Positions 22,607 through 31,958 of a DNA stretch of 32,117 bases are shown piece after piece. The notes beneath the pieces were generated by a model. The model searched no databases. It worked only from the letters and a program-made list of their open reading frames with translations, and had not been told where the DNA came from. Source of the stretch: Flavobacteriales bacterium (GTDB taxonomy: Bacteria > Bacteroidota > Bacteroidia > Flavobacteriales_D > Sanyastnellaceae); the NCBI GenBank assembly GCA_027488055.1, contig JAIYCK010000268.1, positions 1-32,117 of the forward strand, in the 5' to 3' direction. How positions within the stretch are numbered: position 1 is the first letter of the stretch; each line of letters starts with the position of its first letter. Made by a program: the position numbers and the translations under genes.

Positions 22607-23377
22607 ATGCTCATTCGCTTTAGTAAATACCAAGGTACAGGCAACGATTTTATCATGATCGACAATCGTGCGGGAGATATCCATTTGACTGCACCTCAGA
22701 TTGTCCAGATGTGTGATCGCAAATTCGGTATAGGAGCCGATGGGATCATTTTGATCGAGGAAACTGGTTTTTCAGACTTTTACATGAATTTTTATAATCC
22801 CGATGGCTCCCAAAGTTTTTGTGGAAATGGCAGCAGATGCGCAGTGCGTTTTGCACAACAATTGGGAATTTGCCGGGACAGTGGCGAATTCAAAGCCATT
22901 GACACGAAACACGACTTTGAATCCAATGAACAAGAAGTCACTATCCAGATGAAAAACGTGTTGGGTTTAGAACACCAAAACAACCATTTTGTCATTCATA
23001 CCGGTTCACCGCATTACATCGAATATCGCACACACATCGATCAAATGGACTTGATTGCCGAAGCCCGCACTATCCGTTATGCTGCTCGCTTCGAGGAAGA
23101 AGGCATCAATGTCAATTTTGTAGAAATAAAAAACAACGAAGTGCACATGCGAACCTATGAGCGCGGTGTTGAAAATGAAACTTTGAGCTGTGGCACCGGA
23201 GTTACCGCAGTCGCCCTGAGTTATGGTTTCCTGCATGCTGGCACCTCTGAAGTAGCAGTACACACCAAAGGAGGCGCGCTCCGGGTGAGTTTTGAGACCG
23301 TTGGTCAGGGCGAATTTGAAGAAGTTAAACTAACTGGACCTGCACAATGGGTCTTTGATGGCACTTACCAACTATGA
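22607..23377 (+). CDS. dapF: Diaminopimelate epimerase
   Basis: Converts LL- to meso-diaminopimelate, needed for peptidoglycan and lysine. 256 residues from ATG 22607 (MLIRFSKYQGTGNDFIMIDN), the standard start of the family; the frame runs further upstream only to a TTG. The two catalytic cysteines are visible: the first in SFCGNGSRCAVRFA and the second in LSCGTGVTAVALSYG. GADGIILIEE and MRTYERGVENETLSCGTG fit too. It is the first gene of a tightly packed operon; the next ATG overlaps its stop (ATGA). Confidence 0.96.
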   Translation: MLIRFSKYQGTGNDFIMIDNRAGDIHLTAPQIVQMCDRKFGIGADGIILIEETGFSDFYMNFYNPDGSQSFCGNGSRCAVRFAQQLGICRDSGEFKAIDTKHDFESNEQEVTIQMKNVLGLEHQNNHFVIHTGSPHYIEYRTHIDQMDLIAEARTIRYAARFEEEGINVNFVEIKNNEVHMRTYERGVENETLSCGTGVTAVALSYGFLHAGTSEVAVHTKGGALRVSFETVGQGEFEEVKLTGPAQWVFDGTYQL

Positions 23378-24711
23378 TGCAATCCAAAACCATTCTTCGC
23401 TTGTTGCACTCGCTTTGCCTGGTCGCAGTGATGGCTGTCAGCAATCCTCTTTTTAGTCAAGTTGAGCTCAGTCCAAACGCACAATTCTCTATACTCACTT
23501 GCAGTCCTGGAAATGATTTGTATAGTCTGTTTGGCCATACCGCCATTCGGGTGCAAGACATGCGCAATGGCAAAATCATGGACCTCGTGTTCAACTATGG
23601 CACTTTCGATTTCACTGACGATTTCTATATGAAATTCGCCATGGGCAAGCTGGATTACAAACTCAGTATTAGTCATTTTGGCGACTTTCAAAAAAGCTAC
23701 ATCGACGAATTGCGAGGTATTGAAGAACAACCTTTGCTCCTGAACCATGCGCAGCGCAGCCATTTATGGGAATTACTACAGGCCAACTACAAGCCCGAAA
23801 ATCAGGCCTATCGATACGACTTTTTTTATGACAATTGCGCTACACGGGTGCGCGATATCATCTTGCTCGCCTGCCAATTGAGTCATGATCATCCATTGGC
23901 GGACTCTATCTCCACACATCCTGAGATTGACTACAGCCAAGAACTAAATCGGGTGTTCCCAATGGGCGATGATCCCTCCACGCGTGCCTCCTTGTCGAAT
24001 GATCATTCGGCTCTATTTACGTATAACTATCCGCAAGCCTTTAGCTTCAGGGAGGCCATCGATCAATACCTCATGTACCAACCCTGGAGTGACTTTGGAA
24101 TCGATGTTGCATTGGGGATGCCATGTGACCGTAAAGTACTACCCACACAAGCTATGTTTCTTCCCGATTCATTGAAGCTCGAATTCATGCATGCTCGCGC
24201 AGAAAACAAACCACTTGTGGGGCGAACTGAAGATCTCCTTTTCAACGAAAATGAGTGGGTAGCACCCCGCTTTTTCACACCCTTTTGGATCTTTTCATTG
24301 ATTTTGATCGCATTGATCGCTGCAGCATGTGCACGACGTGCACATTGGACCCACTATTCTGTTTTTGATCGACTCATTTTGATTACATGTGGGTTGGTTG
24401 GTGTTTTGGTGACCTTCCTATGGTTCGTAACCGACCACCACGGCACAGTGAACAATCTCAATATCCTGTGGGCGCATCCGCTCTGGCTTCTGCTGGCCAT
24501 GGTGCGAGCCAAAAGCAAAATTGCTTATCGCTTGGCGTTGGTATGTGGAAGTTTCGTGGTGCTTACCATCCTTGCTTTTGCTTGGTTGCCACAAGCGCTG
24601 CATATCGCCACTTTGCCGCTCATGTTGGGTTGTTTACTCATTTGTGCAAAAATCATTTTCGCACACCGCAAAGCAGGGTACCATTCGCAGCAACTTGTAT
24701 CATCCCTATGA
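23374..24711 (+). CDS. DUF4105 (Lnb N-terminal-like) membrane protein
   Basis: 445 residues. Signal peptide (about 1-29), then a DUF4105 domain (about 35-300) with GHTAIRVQD (His55), FNYGTFDF, and the signature FYDNCATRVRDI (Cys155), which resemble the His and Cys of NlpC/P60-type peptidases. The C-terminal third (about 305-440) has several membrane helices (FFTPFWIFSLILIALIAAACA, LILITCGLVGVLVTFLWFVT, LWLLLAMVRA, LALVCGSFVVLTILAFAWLP), so the enzyme-like domain is tethered with its active face in the periplasm. Two adjacent ATG codons (23374, 23377); the first overlaps the dapF stop. Role not established; the pairing with dapF hints at envelope or peptidoglycan work. Confidence 0.85.
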   Translation: MMQSKTILRLLHSLCLVAVMAVSNPLFSQVELSPNAQFSILTCSPGNDLYSLFGHTAIRVQDMRNGKIMDLVFNYGTFDFTDDFYMKFAMGKLDYKLSISHFGDFQKSYIDELRGIEEQPLLLNHAQRSHLWELLQANYKPENQAYRYDFFYDNCATRVRDIILLACQLSHDHPLADSISTHPEIDYSQELNRVFPMGDDPSTRASLSNDHSALFTYNYPQAFSFREAIDQYLMYQPWSDFGIDVALGMPCDRKVLPTQAMFLPDSLKLEFMHARAENKPLVGRTEDLLFNENEWVAPRFFTPFWIFSLILIALIAAACARRAHWTHYSVFDRLILITCGLVGVLVTFLWFVTDHHGTVNNLNILWAHPLWLLLAMVRAKSKIAYRLALVCGSFVVLTILAFAWLPQALHIATLPLMLGCLLICAKIIFAHRKAGYHSQQLVSSL

Positions 24712-26276
24712 GAGAGCGTTCCTATATCTGCTTGATGGTGGCGATCGCCATGCTTTTGGCATGCAAGCGAGAGGAAGCTACATCCTGGATGACCGGCGTC
24801 AAAGGTCCGATAGCGAAGGGTTCCTTGAGTCTTTCCGATCTACTACCTGAAGAGTATCTTTATGTCGATTCGGATCAAAGATGGCATTTTTTTATTGAGA
24901 AAAACCTCACCGATTTTCGCATTGATTCGCTGGTAGAAATCCCCGACACGACCATTCACAAGGCACTCACATTGCCCTTTCTTGGTGGACCTTTCAATAT
25001 TCCTGCTGGCACTGAACTTTACAGTCAGGTTCAAAACAACTATTTGCAGACCCAAGGAGCACAGCTGAAAGAAGTGGATGTCAAAGAAGGTTTTTTGTAC
25101 TACTCATTTGTCAGTCATGTGAATGGTGAACTCGATTGTACCTGCACACTGCCAGGCGTCACGTTGAATGGAAGTCCCATTGTACTTGCCGCGACGACAG
25201 CTGCCACTGCAAACGATTTGTATCCTTCGAGCGCCACGGGCGCAATTGACCTCTCGCAATATCATATCGACTTTTCAGGTAGCTCTGCCAATGGCTACAA
25301 CCAAATCGAAAGTTTGATTCAAGTGCGTGTGGCCGCTGATGCGTCCTCACCCGCTCAGGTCTATGGGAACGACAGCATCATCATCGATTTGCAATTTGTA
25401 GATACCAAAATCAAATTCGGAAGAGGGTACTTTGGTCAGCATCACTTTGACATCAACGAAACCATTGCATTCGGGGAAAACATCAATTTACCACAAGGAC
25501 AATTCTTGCTCAATGAAGCAAGTCTTGGCTTGACATTTCGGAATTTTGTGGGTGTGGATTTCCAAATGCATCTTGACGCGCTCAATGGAATTCAGAATGA
25601 TGTATCCACGTCGCTCATCCATCCACCTCTATTCAATTGGCTCAACTTCACACGTGCTGAGTTAATCGGCAACACGGCAACAGCTTCGACCATCCAATTT
25701 ATGTTGGATGAAAACAACAGCAACTTAACGGAATTCATCGGGAATTTGCCAAATCAAATCAATTTGCAAGGTGACATCGAAATCAATCCGCTGGGCAACA
25801 TCAGTCTGAACAATGATTTTATTTTTACCGATCAAACAGTAGAGGCCATTGCTTCGCTGGATATACCACTGCAATTGGCCACCAACGGCATCACCCTGAG
25901 CGACACCATATTCCTAACCAACGAAGCCATCGACCTCCTTGCGCGTGGTAAACTCCTTCTTGTCATGGACAATTACTATCCCTTGCAAGTCACGGTGAAT
26001 GCGCAATTGAATCAAGAAAATCAACTCTTTGCATTGTTGGATGACGCCACGCTCGCAGCATCCGGCAGTTCATCGCCCGACCAGCAATCTGTGCGTTCCA
26101 TTTTTGAGATACCGATAACCGAAGCGCTGATTCGATCCATCCGCTCTGGTGCTTTCATTACCTTGTCGCTCACACTGAGCACCGAAGATTATCCAAACAC
26201 TCAAGCGCTTTTGGAAACGTATAAAGTCGACTATCAACTCATTGGTGATGGCGAAATTGAAGTGCATTATGAATAA
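24708..26276 (+). CDS. Lipoprotein of unknown function, 522 residues
   Basis: The ATG at 24708 overlaps the preceding stop (ATGA) and opens with MRERSYICLMVAIAMLLAC, a lipoprotein signal with Cys19. A longer frame back to 24387 only runs inside the DUF4105 gene and is not coding. The rest is beta-rich and acidic, with many Asn and Thr: SLSDLLPEEYLYVDSDQRWH, PDTTIHKALTLPFLGGPFNI, IIIDLQFVDTKIKFGRGYFG, and TNGITLSDTIFLTN. No domain is recognised. Its place between a DUF4105 protein and a barrel-like protein suggests an outer-membrane or periplasmic partner. Its end overlaps the next gene by eight bases. Confidence 0.82.
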   Translation: MRERSYICLMVAIAMLLACKREEATSWMTGVKGPIAKGSLSLSDLLPEEYLYVDSDQRWHFFIEKNLTDFRIDSLVEIPDTTIHKALTLPFLGGPFNIPAGTELYSQVQNNYLQTQGAQLKEVDVKEGFLYYSFVSHVNGELDCTCTLPGVTLNGSPIVLAATTAATANDLYPSSATGAIDLSQYHIDFSGSSANGYNQIESLIQVRVAADASSPAQVYGNDSIIIDLQFVDTKIKFGRGYFGQHHFDINETIAFGENINLPQGQFLLNEASLGLTFRNFVGVDFQMHLDALNGIQNDVSTSLIHPPLFNWLNFTRAELIGNTATASTIQFMLDENNSNLTEFIGNLPNQINLQGDIEINPLGNISLNNDFIFTDQTVEAIASLDIPLQLATNGITLSDTIFLTNEAIDLLARGKLLLVMDNYYPLQVTVNAQLNQENQLFALLDDATLAASGSSSPDQQSVRSIFEIPITEALIRSIRSGAFITLSLTLSTEDYPNTQALLETYKVDYQLIGDGEIEVHYE

Positions 26277-27543
26277 GGATTCGCAATGGACATATCGGAC
26301 GGAATGGCTGCGCATTGTGTGCCTCTGCTGGACGTGGATGGCCTTTGGATCTTCGAATCATGTGCATGCGCAAACCGAAGCCTTGTTGCTTTTTCAAGAC
26401 AGCATCAAACCATGGAACTCCATGATTGGGCTGCATTCAGACAATGTCATAGGCAGCAATAGCATCGATATGGGATTTTTGAAAGAGAATATTTTTGGTG
26501 GAGAATTAAGTGCGAATCAAATTCAAAGCCAAATCGATCGAATGAAGCAAGTGAATCGCGCTGGTGGTTACTCGTCCAGTCAATTGCTTTTTACCAACTT
26601 CAGAGATAGCCTCTTCGGTCGCCCCCATTGGGGACTTCAAGCTGGAATGCATGCCAACTATACAGCGAGTGCCAATTTCCAAAAAGATCTTTTCACACTC
26701 GCCTATCAAGGCAACCGATCCAATGACAGCTTGCAGATTGGTCCGATGCGAGGTGTTTTTTATGCGTATCAAAAATTCAGTGTTGGAGTCGTCAACAAAA
26801 AAAATTGGAACAGTGTGTCCTTGGGTATTGTCTTTGGGCAATCCATGCGCGACCTCAGTGTGTATGGATCCGCTCTCCAGACTTCAGCTTTGGGCGATAC
26901 ACTTAGCCTATCCTACAACGGCACCTTTCAGCGCAGTGACACGACGATGTCAGGCATCGCCAATGGTTCTGGAATTGGTCTAGCATTGGATGCCCAATAC
27001 CATTTGCCCATGGCCAATGAAAAAGGCCTTATCAGCATTGCATTGTATGATGTGGGATTTGCGGTGTGGAACAGTCGTTCCGAAACCTATGAATTCAACG
27101 GCGACAATCAATGGACGGGGTTGGAAACAAGTCAATACCTTCAGGTACCATTTGACTCCATCGATCTTCCTAATTTTGCGGACAGCATCGAATACAATTA
27201 CAAACGCAAAAGCATTCTAAAGCCGCTGCCCACACGCATACAGTTTCGCTATTTGCACCACCTGAGCTCAAGCTCCTACTATGAATTTGGCATGCAAATC
27301 ATACCGGGCACATCCGCTTTGCCGCGCATTCATATGGGATTGGGACAACAGCCATTTCACAATCTCATTTTCACCCAATCAGTCAGTTACGGTGGATTTG
27401 GTCGTTGGGGCTTAGGAGCCGGCTTACAATACTTGCCCTGTCAATCCTGGTTCATTTCATTGCAAACAAATCATCTTGGAGGCTTCACCATGTCTTCGGC
27501 TCGAAGCCGTCATATACAATTTACAATAGCAAAAATTCTTTGA
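26269..27543 (+). CDS. Outer-membrane beta-barrel-like protein (DUF5723-like)
   Basis: 424 residues from ATG 26269, which overlaps the lipoprotein TAA by eight bases (ATGAATAA). Signal peptide (about 1-35, ending HVHAQ). Mature part of alternating polar/hydrophobic strands: GLHSDNVIGSNSIDMGF, ELSANQIQSQIDRMKQVNRA, WGLQAGMHANYTASANF, VGVVNKKNWNSVSLGIVFG, RIQFRYLHHLSSSSYYEFGM and FGRWGLGAGLQYLP. It has the look of DUF5723 proteins and other Bacteroidota barrels; no known function. Likely an outer-membrane partner of the preceding lipoprotein. Confidence 0.7.
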   Translation: MNKDSQWTYRTEWLRIVCLCWTWMAFGSSNHVHAQTEALLLFQDSIKPWNSMIGLHSDNVIGSNSIDMGFLKENIFGGELSANQIQSQIDRMKQVNRAGGYSSSQLLFTNFRDSLFGRPHWGLQAGMHANYTASANFQKDLFTLAYQGNRSNDSLQIGPMRGVFYAYQKFSVGVVNKKNWNSVSLGIVFGQSMRDLSVYGSALQTSALGDTLSLSYNGTFQRSDTTMSGIANGSGIGLALDAQYHLPMANEKGLISIALYDVGFAVWNSRSETYEFNGDNQWTGLETSQYLQVPFDSIDLPNFADSIEYNYKRKSILKPLPTRIQFRYLHHLSSSSYYEFGMQIIPGTSALPRIHMGLGQQPFHNLIFTQSVSYGGFGRWGLGAGLQYLPCQSWFISLQTNHLGGFTMSSARSRHIQFTIAKIL

Positions 27544-27545
27544 TC

Positions 27546-28352
27546 ATGCATATCCCTAAACTCAAACACACGCAGTCCAACAACTTCATTTTACTTGCGG
27601 GCCCATGTGTCGTTGAAAGCGAAGACCTTTGTTTCGAGGTGGCCGAAAAAGTCAAGGCCATCACCGATCGCCTACAAATACCATATGTTTTCAAGGCATC
27701 CTACCGCAAGGCGAACCGCTCACGATCAGATAGTTTTTCGGGTCTTGGAGATGAAATGGGCTTAGAGATACTGGCCAAAATCGGTCAGCAATTGGATTTA
27801 CCTGTGGTAACCGATATTCACTCCGCACCTGAAGCTGCCATGGCTGCTGCTTATGTGGACATGTTGCAGATACCAGCCTTTTTATGCAGGCAAACCGATC
27901 TTCTGCAAGCGGCAGGAGCAACTGGCAAAGTGGTCAATATCAAAAAAGGTCAATTTCTATCACCAGAAAGCATGCAATTTGCTGTGCAGAAAGTAAAAGA
28001 AATGGGCAATGAAAACATCTTGCTCACTGAACGTGGAACCACTTTCGGCTATCAAGATTTAGTCGTTGACTATCGTGGCTTACCTACGATGCAGCAGTAT
28101 GCACCCGTGATCATGGATTGCACACATAGCCTGCAACAACCCAATCAAATTGCAGGAGTCACAGGAGGCCGACCCGATATGATTGCCACCATTGCCAAAG
28201 CAGCCATTGCTGTTGGTGCAGATGGATTGTTTATCGAAACGCATCCCAATCCGGGTGTGGCTAAAAGCGACGGCGCCAACATGTTGCAGCTCGACCAATT
28301 GGAGTCTATGTTGGAACAACTCGTAAAAATTCGCAAAGCCATTCAATCATAA
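27546..28352 (+). CDS. kdsA: 3-deoxy-D-manno-octulosonate-8-phosphate synthase
   Basis: Condenses phosphoenolpyruvate with arabinose 5-phosphate to Kdo-8-phosphate, the first committed step for the Kdo core of lipopolysaccharide. 268 residues from ATG 27546. Motifs: ILLAGPCVVES (17-27), VFKASYRKANRSRSDSF (48-64), VVTDIHS, AFLCRQTDLL, NIKKGQFLSPE, ILLTERGTTFGYQDLVVDYR, MDCTHSLQQP and GLFIETHPNPGVAKSDG. Cys in MDCTHS is where metal-dependent KdsA has its ligand (the corresponding position in E. coli is not a ligand-type Cys as I recall, so metal dependence is tentative). The frame can be extended upstream but only inside the previous gene. It starts 2 bases after that gene's stop. Confidence 0.96.
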   Translation: MHIPKLKHTQSNNFILLAGPCVVESEDLCFEVAEKVKAITDRLQIPYVFKASYRKANRSRSDSFSGLGDEMGLEILAKIGQQLDLPVVTDIHSAPEAAMAAAYVDMLQIPAFLCRQTDLLQAAGATGKVVNIKKGQFLSPESMQFAVQKVKEMGNENILLTERGTTFGYQDLVVDYRGLPTMQQYAPVIMDCTHSLQQPNQIAGVTGGRPDMIATIAKAAIAVGADGLFIETHPNPGVAKSDGANMLQLDQLESMLEQLVKIRKAIQS

Positions 28353-28356
28353 ACAC

Positions 28357-29700
28357 ATGCGCCGCATTCTATTGCTCATTTCCTTTTTCGCTTCAGCAGC
28401 ACTCCAAAGTTTGCTTGGACAGGTATATTCCTTTGGAGGAGATGGCTTGGAAGAAGCGTCGGATATTGTTGTGTGTGCCAATCAGGATATCCTTATGATC
28501 GGCACCACATCGAGCGATGCAAGCAATGGGGCGAATGTATATGTCCTGCGCACTGATACTAATTTTCAGTGTATTTGGTCCCTCAGCCTTGGTGGTGCAG
28601 GCATTGAGGAAGGCGTGACAGTGGTTGAAAATACCGACCAAGAGTTGCTTGTAATAGGCAACACCTCTTCCACCAACAACAATGGATACGGCATGATCGT
28701 GTGGAAGTTGGACTCCAATGGCGAGCTACTTTGGAGCCAAACATATGGTGGTTCGAATTGGGATTTTGCTACCCATGGCGTTGCAGTGAGCGACGGCAGT
28801 TATTGGATCACAGGCCGAACATACTCCTTTGGCAATGGGGCCACTGATGCGATGTTGTTGCACATCGATGCAAATGGAAGTATAATCAACCAATGGACCT
28901 ATGGCACAGCGTTGGAGGATGAATTCGTGGATCTTGATTTTTTAAATGATGGAACGATGTTGCTCACCGGCAATCAACGCACCGATGATACCACTTGCCT
29001 CGGTTGGTTAGCAACCATCAATGCAGATGGTATACTCTCCGACTTCAATTTTTTTGGCAACGATACCCTGTCTGCCTACATCCATCACACACTGGTGCAT
29101 GACGATTACATTGTGCATTGTGGACACACCTATCAAAATGGAATTGAAAGCAGCTACCTCCGACGCTTGTTTCAAAACGGCAGTGTAGATTGGGAACGGT
29201 TGGAGAATCAATCTCAACCAGAAACATATTATAATGTGATCCTGCGCAACAATGATTACTACATTGCCAGTAAGTCAAAAGAAATTGGCGCAGGCGGCTT
29301 TGATGCACTGCTATACAGGCGCAGTCAAGGCGGATGGTTTCAAGACGCTATGTTCTATGGCACAGCAAACGATGATGCTTTTCTAAGCCTTGTTGATCAC
29401 CCAAATGGATGGCTCTATTCCGTCGGGCACTACGCCAATGATGATGGCTCAACCCATTTGATCGCATACAAACAACTGCAAAATATACTTTCCAGTGAGA
29501 ATATTGGAGAACAAAATCCGATTGGATGTTTCACCGTTGACGTGCAAAACATGAAGAAAAATGTGCTCCCGACAGCCACTTTTTATTTCAATTGGTGGGG
29601 CCAAAAACTGGAGGCAGATAAGCTTCCTTGCTGCTATATCAAAAAGGATATCATGGCCGATGGCCGAGTGAATATTGAGAAAGTATGCCGATGCGACTAA
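28357..29700 (+). CDS. Secreted repeat protein (propeller-like), possible degenerate sorting tail
   Basis: 447 residues starting 4 bases after kdsA. Signal peptide (1-22, ending LLGQ). At least four repeats of roughly 50 residues: YSFGGDGLEEASDIVVCANQ, LSLGGAGIEEGVTVVENTDQ, QTYGGSNWDFATHGVAVSDG, TYGTALEDEFVDLDFLNDGT, each followed by a LVIGNT/WITGRT/LLTGNQ-like strand. Such repeats form beta-propeller-like folds in other secreted Bacteroidota proteins. The C-terminus (TATFYFNWWGQKLEADKLPC at 404-423, then GRVNIEKVCRCD) resembles the last strands of a type A sorting domain but lacks the usual YPNP motif, so T9SS export is possible, not shown. No operon partner beyond kdsA. Confidence 0.72.
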   Translation: MRRILLLISFFASAALQSLLGQVYSFGGDGLEEASDIVVCANQDILMIGTTSSDASNGANVYVLRTDTNFQCIWSLSLGGAGIEEGVTVVENTDQELLVIGNTSSTNNNGYGMIVWKLDSNGELLWSQTYGGSNWDFATHGVAVSDGSYWITGRTYSFGNGATDAMLLHIDANGSIINQWTYGTALEDEFVDLDFLNDGTMLLTGNQRTDDTTCLGWLATINADGILSDFNFFGNDTLSAYIHHTLVHDDYIVHCGHTYQNGIESSYLRRLFQNGSVDWERLENQSQPETYYNVILRNNDYYIASKSKEIGAGGFDALLYRRSQGGWFQDAMFYGTANDDAFLSLVDHPNGWLYSVGHYANDDGSTHLIAYKQLQNILSSENIGEQNPIGCFTVDVQNMKKNVLPTATFYFNWWGQKLEADKLPCCYIKKDIMADGRVNIEKVCRCD

Positions 29701-29724
29701 TCTGAATAGTGAGGCAGCTCCTAG

Positions 29725-31224
29725 TTACCGATTAGCCACTTTTTCAAACAACACCAAATTTCCAAAAACGTGAGGTACTTGCTGAAAGGATTGAGGAACC
29801 CAGCCACCTGAATTCCTTGTTTGTTGTTCCATCAAAAGAAAATCTGCCTCTTCCATTATATGATTAACACCCACATTATGTGGTGTCCAATCTTCCAATT
29901 TTACGGTCCATCCAAATCGATCCAAGGCAACCAAACTCCCATTGTAACTCGGGTCTCCAACCACCGCAAAAGAGCGTCCCACATTGCCTTCCGCAAACAA
30001 TAGCAGATCCTTGTTACTTAGAATTTCCTCAAACATTCGCGCATATTCGGTTTGATGCTGATCAAATCTCCGTTGTACTTTTTGCACGCTATACACCACG
30101 CCGAAAACAATCGCAACCATTGAGCCAATGATATAATACCACTTCAATCGCTGGATGGTAATCAATGCGTCTACTGCCATGATGCCTGCAATAAGTGCAA
30201 AGGGTAACATCACAATGAGATAATAATCGTGGTCGCGCAAATGGTTCGCAAAAAGCACCAAAAAGCAAATCACACCTGCACCCATTCCTAAAGCAAAGAA
30301 GCTCAAAAAACGGTTCTTATTCCAATTCCAAACAACAGCAAAAACCATCATCGCAAAAAGAAGGACCTTGACTTGCCAATGCAAGAAGATATTACCCCAG
30401 TAGGTCCAAGGCCATTTGAGAATCCCCCACCATTCTTGGAATGGCCTTTCCCACAAAGGCCTTGCATGAAGCAGAAAATATTCATCTCCATAGCGCGCTG
30501 AATAGGATGCTGCATAGATATACCAAGAAGATACCAATAACAGGTGCGCGATCAACAAGGCAAGAATGCGAGTATTCGAAATACTACGCGTATTCCTTTT
30601 TAAACCGATCAATGCCGCCAAGGCCAAGGCGATTGGGTAGATCGAATAAGTCACTTTGAACAAGGCGGCCAAACTAAACCACAGCATAGCCCATACGCAC
30701 AACCTTACTGGCATGGCAGATGAAAGCAGATAACGCGTGATCAATGTAAGCCCTGCAATACAACAAGAAAAAGCGACTACCTCGGGCAATAAATTGGCAG
30801 AATAGTAGATCAATATACCGGATGACAAACAAAGGAAAATTGGAAGGAGTGTATAGAGCCCAAGCCGCTTACGCAATACTAGATAGAGATAAAAAACCGA
30901 ACTCAACAAGGAACACAACATGATGGAACGCATCATGAAGGTGGCTGATTTGACTGACTCGGTGCAATGAGCTACGACATAATAGATCAATGGAAATTCG
31001 CATACCGCCTTGCCATCAGGAGTATTCAAGCTCAAGATGCCAGGTTCAAAAATGCCTGCATTCGTCAAACGGAAATGCGATACAAAAGCCAAGGCATCCG
31101 ATTGTCGCACGAAATGTATTCCGCCAGCTTGCGCGAATAGATAGCGATGGAATCCAACCGCAAAGAAATACACGATAAAAACCAACGCACCGGCCCACAA
31201 CAATCTATGTTGTCGCCCAGACAT
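29725..31224 (-). CDS. GT39-like (PMT/ArnT-type) membrane glycosyltransferase
   Basis: About 499 residues with a dozen hydrophobic helices, such as WAGALVFIVYFFAVG, SIMLCSLLSSVFYLYLVL, LPEVVAFSCCIAGLTLITRY, LLFAMMVFAVVWNW and FFALGMGAGVICFLVLFANH. The N-terminal loop has HFVRQSDALAFVSHFR (the Arg-Gln-x-Asp where GT39-type enzymes have the catalytic Asp) followed by GIFEPGIL and AVCEFPLIYYVVAH, in the order usual for Bacteroidota GT39-type proteins that use a polyprenyl-phosphate sugar. A C-terminal soluble part (about 390-500) ends it. Two neighbouring ATGs (31227 and 31224); the upstream gene's TGA falls within them, so the genes overlap. Sugar and acceptor unknown. Confidence 0.78.
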   Translation of the reverse strand: MSGRQHRLLWAGALVFIVYFFAVGFHRYLFAQAGGIHFVRQSDALAFVSHFRLTNAGIFEPGILSLNTPDGKAVCEFPLIYYVVAHCTESVKSATFMMRSIMLCSLLSSVFYLYLVLRKRLGLYTLLPIFLCLSSGILIYYSANLLPEVVAFSCCIAGLTLITRYLLSSAMPVRLCVWAMLWFSLAALFKVTYSIYPIALALAALIGLKRNTRSISNTRILALLIAHLLLVSSWYIYAASYSARYGDEYFLLHARPLWERPFQEWWGILKWPWTYWGNIFLHWQVKVLLFAMMVFAVVWNWNKNRFLSFFALGMGAGVICFLVLFANHLRDHDYYLIVMLPFALIAGIMAVDALITIQRLKWYYIIGSMVAIVFGVVYSVQKVQRRFDQHQTEYARMFEEILSNKDLLLFAEGNVGRSFAVVGDPSYNGSLVALDRFGWTVKLEDWTPHNVGVNHIMEEADFLLMEQQTRNSGGWVPQSFQQVPHVFGNLVLFEKVANR

Positions 31225-31958
31225 CATCCCTTTGATTGGGCTATGAAATAATATTCCGCCCCGCTATAAAAGGTGTCGATAAACGATGTGCGATGATAGG
31301 CTGGCTCGCCGTTCAAAAATGAACTCAATTTGAATATCTGATAAGACGCATCCGACAGATAATCAAAAACCATCTCAGGCGTATTGTTGTAAAATTCTGA
31401 AGCTCCCTTTCCACATTCAAACACCAGCAAAGGTTGATCGGTCGCCAAAATCTGACGCGCTCCCTTCATGACATCCAATTCGCCTCCTTCTACATCGATC
31501 TTGATCAAATCGATCTTGGATGTGCGTGACTTCAATATCTCATCCATACAACGCACTTGCACTTCAATCAATTCTATTTCCGCATTGGCTTTGGCATAGG
31601 TGCGTCGTTTGATGCCACTGTATGCTGGATCGCTTTTGACAAGATGAAAAGTGGTTGCGCCATCAAAATTGGACAAGGCATAAGGATAGACTTCGACATG
31701 CTCCATTTGACTTTGTTTCAATGCCGCATACAAATTTGGAATGGGTTCGAAGGCATAATGATGCCCTTCCGGTGCATATTTCTTAATGAGCTCCAGCATC
31801 TCTCCTTTGTGCGCACCCACGTCTACACACGATGAACGGCTGTGAAGAACTTTACGCAAGACGCGTCCCGTTAGAATATCGTATTTAATATTCCGTGTTA
31901 TAGGCCATTCCAGCGCAATCAATAGCGTCCGTGCAATATGCTTCACCCTTTCCAACAT
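31224..31958 (-). CDS. FkbM-family SAM-dependent methyltransferase
   Basis: 244 residues. S-adenosylmethionine-binding motif SCVDVGAHKGE (43-53), AFEPIPNLYAALK (70-82), and the FkbM motif DLIKIDVEGGELDVMKGA (151-168) are clear. FkbM enzymes usually O-methylate sugars or small molecules. In this place, overlapping a membrane glycosyltransferase, it may methylate a glycan of the cell surface; that is an inference. Its ATG follows directly after the TAG of the acylphosphatase gene with no spacer. Confidence 0.92.
   Translation of the reverse strand: MLERVKHIARTLLIALEWPITRNIKYDILTGRVLRKVLHSRSSCVDVGAHKGEMLELIKKYAPEGHHYAFEPIPNLYAALKQSQMEHVEVYPYALSNFDGATTFHLVKSDPAYSGIKRRTYAKANAEIELIEVQVRCMDEILKSRTSKIDLIKIDVEGGELDVMKGARQILATDQPLLVFECGKGASEFYNNTPEMVFDYLSDASYQIFKLSSFLNGEPAYHRTSFIDTFYSGAEYYFIAQSKG

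Noticed and set aside
24387..24707. N-terminal extension of the 522-residue lipoprotein frame
   Set aside because: It lies wholly inside the DUF4105 gene in another frame, and the lipoprotein signal begins only at 24708.
27405..27545. N-terminal extension of kdsA
   Set aside because: Family members begin with the segment at 27546; the upstream part is the end of the barrel gene read in another frame.
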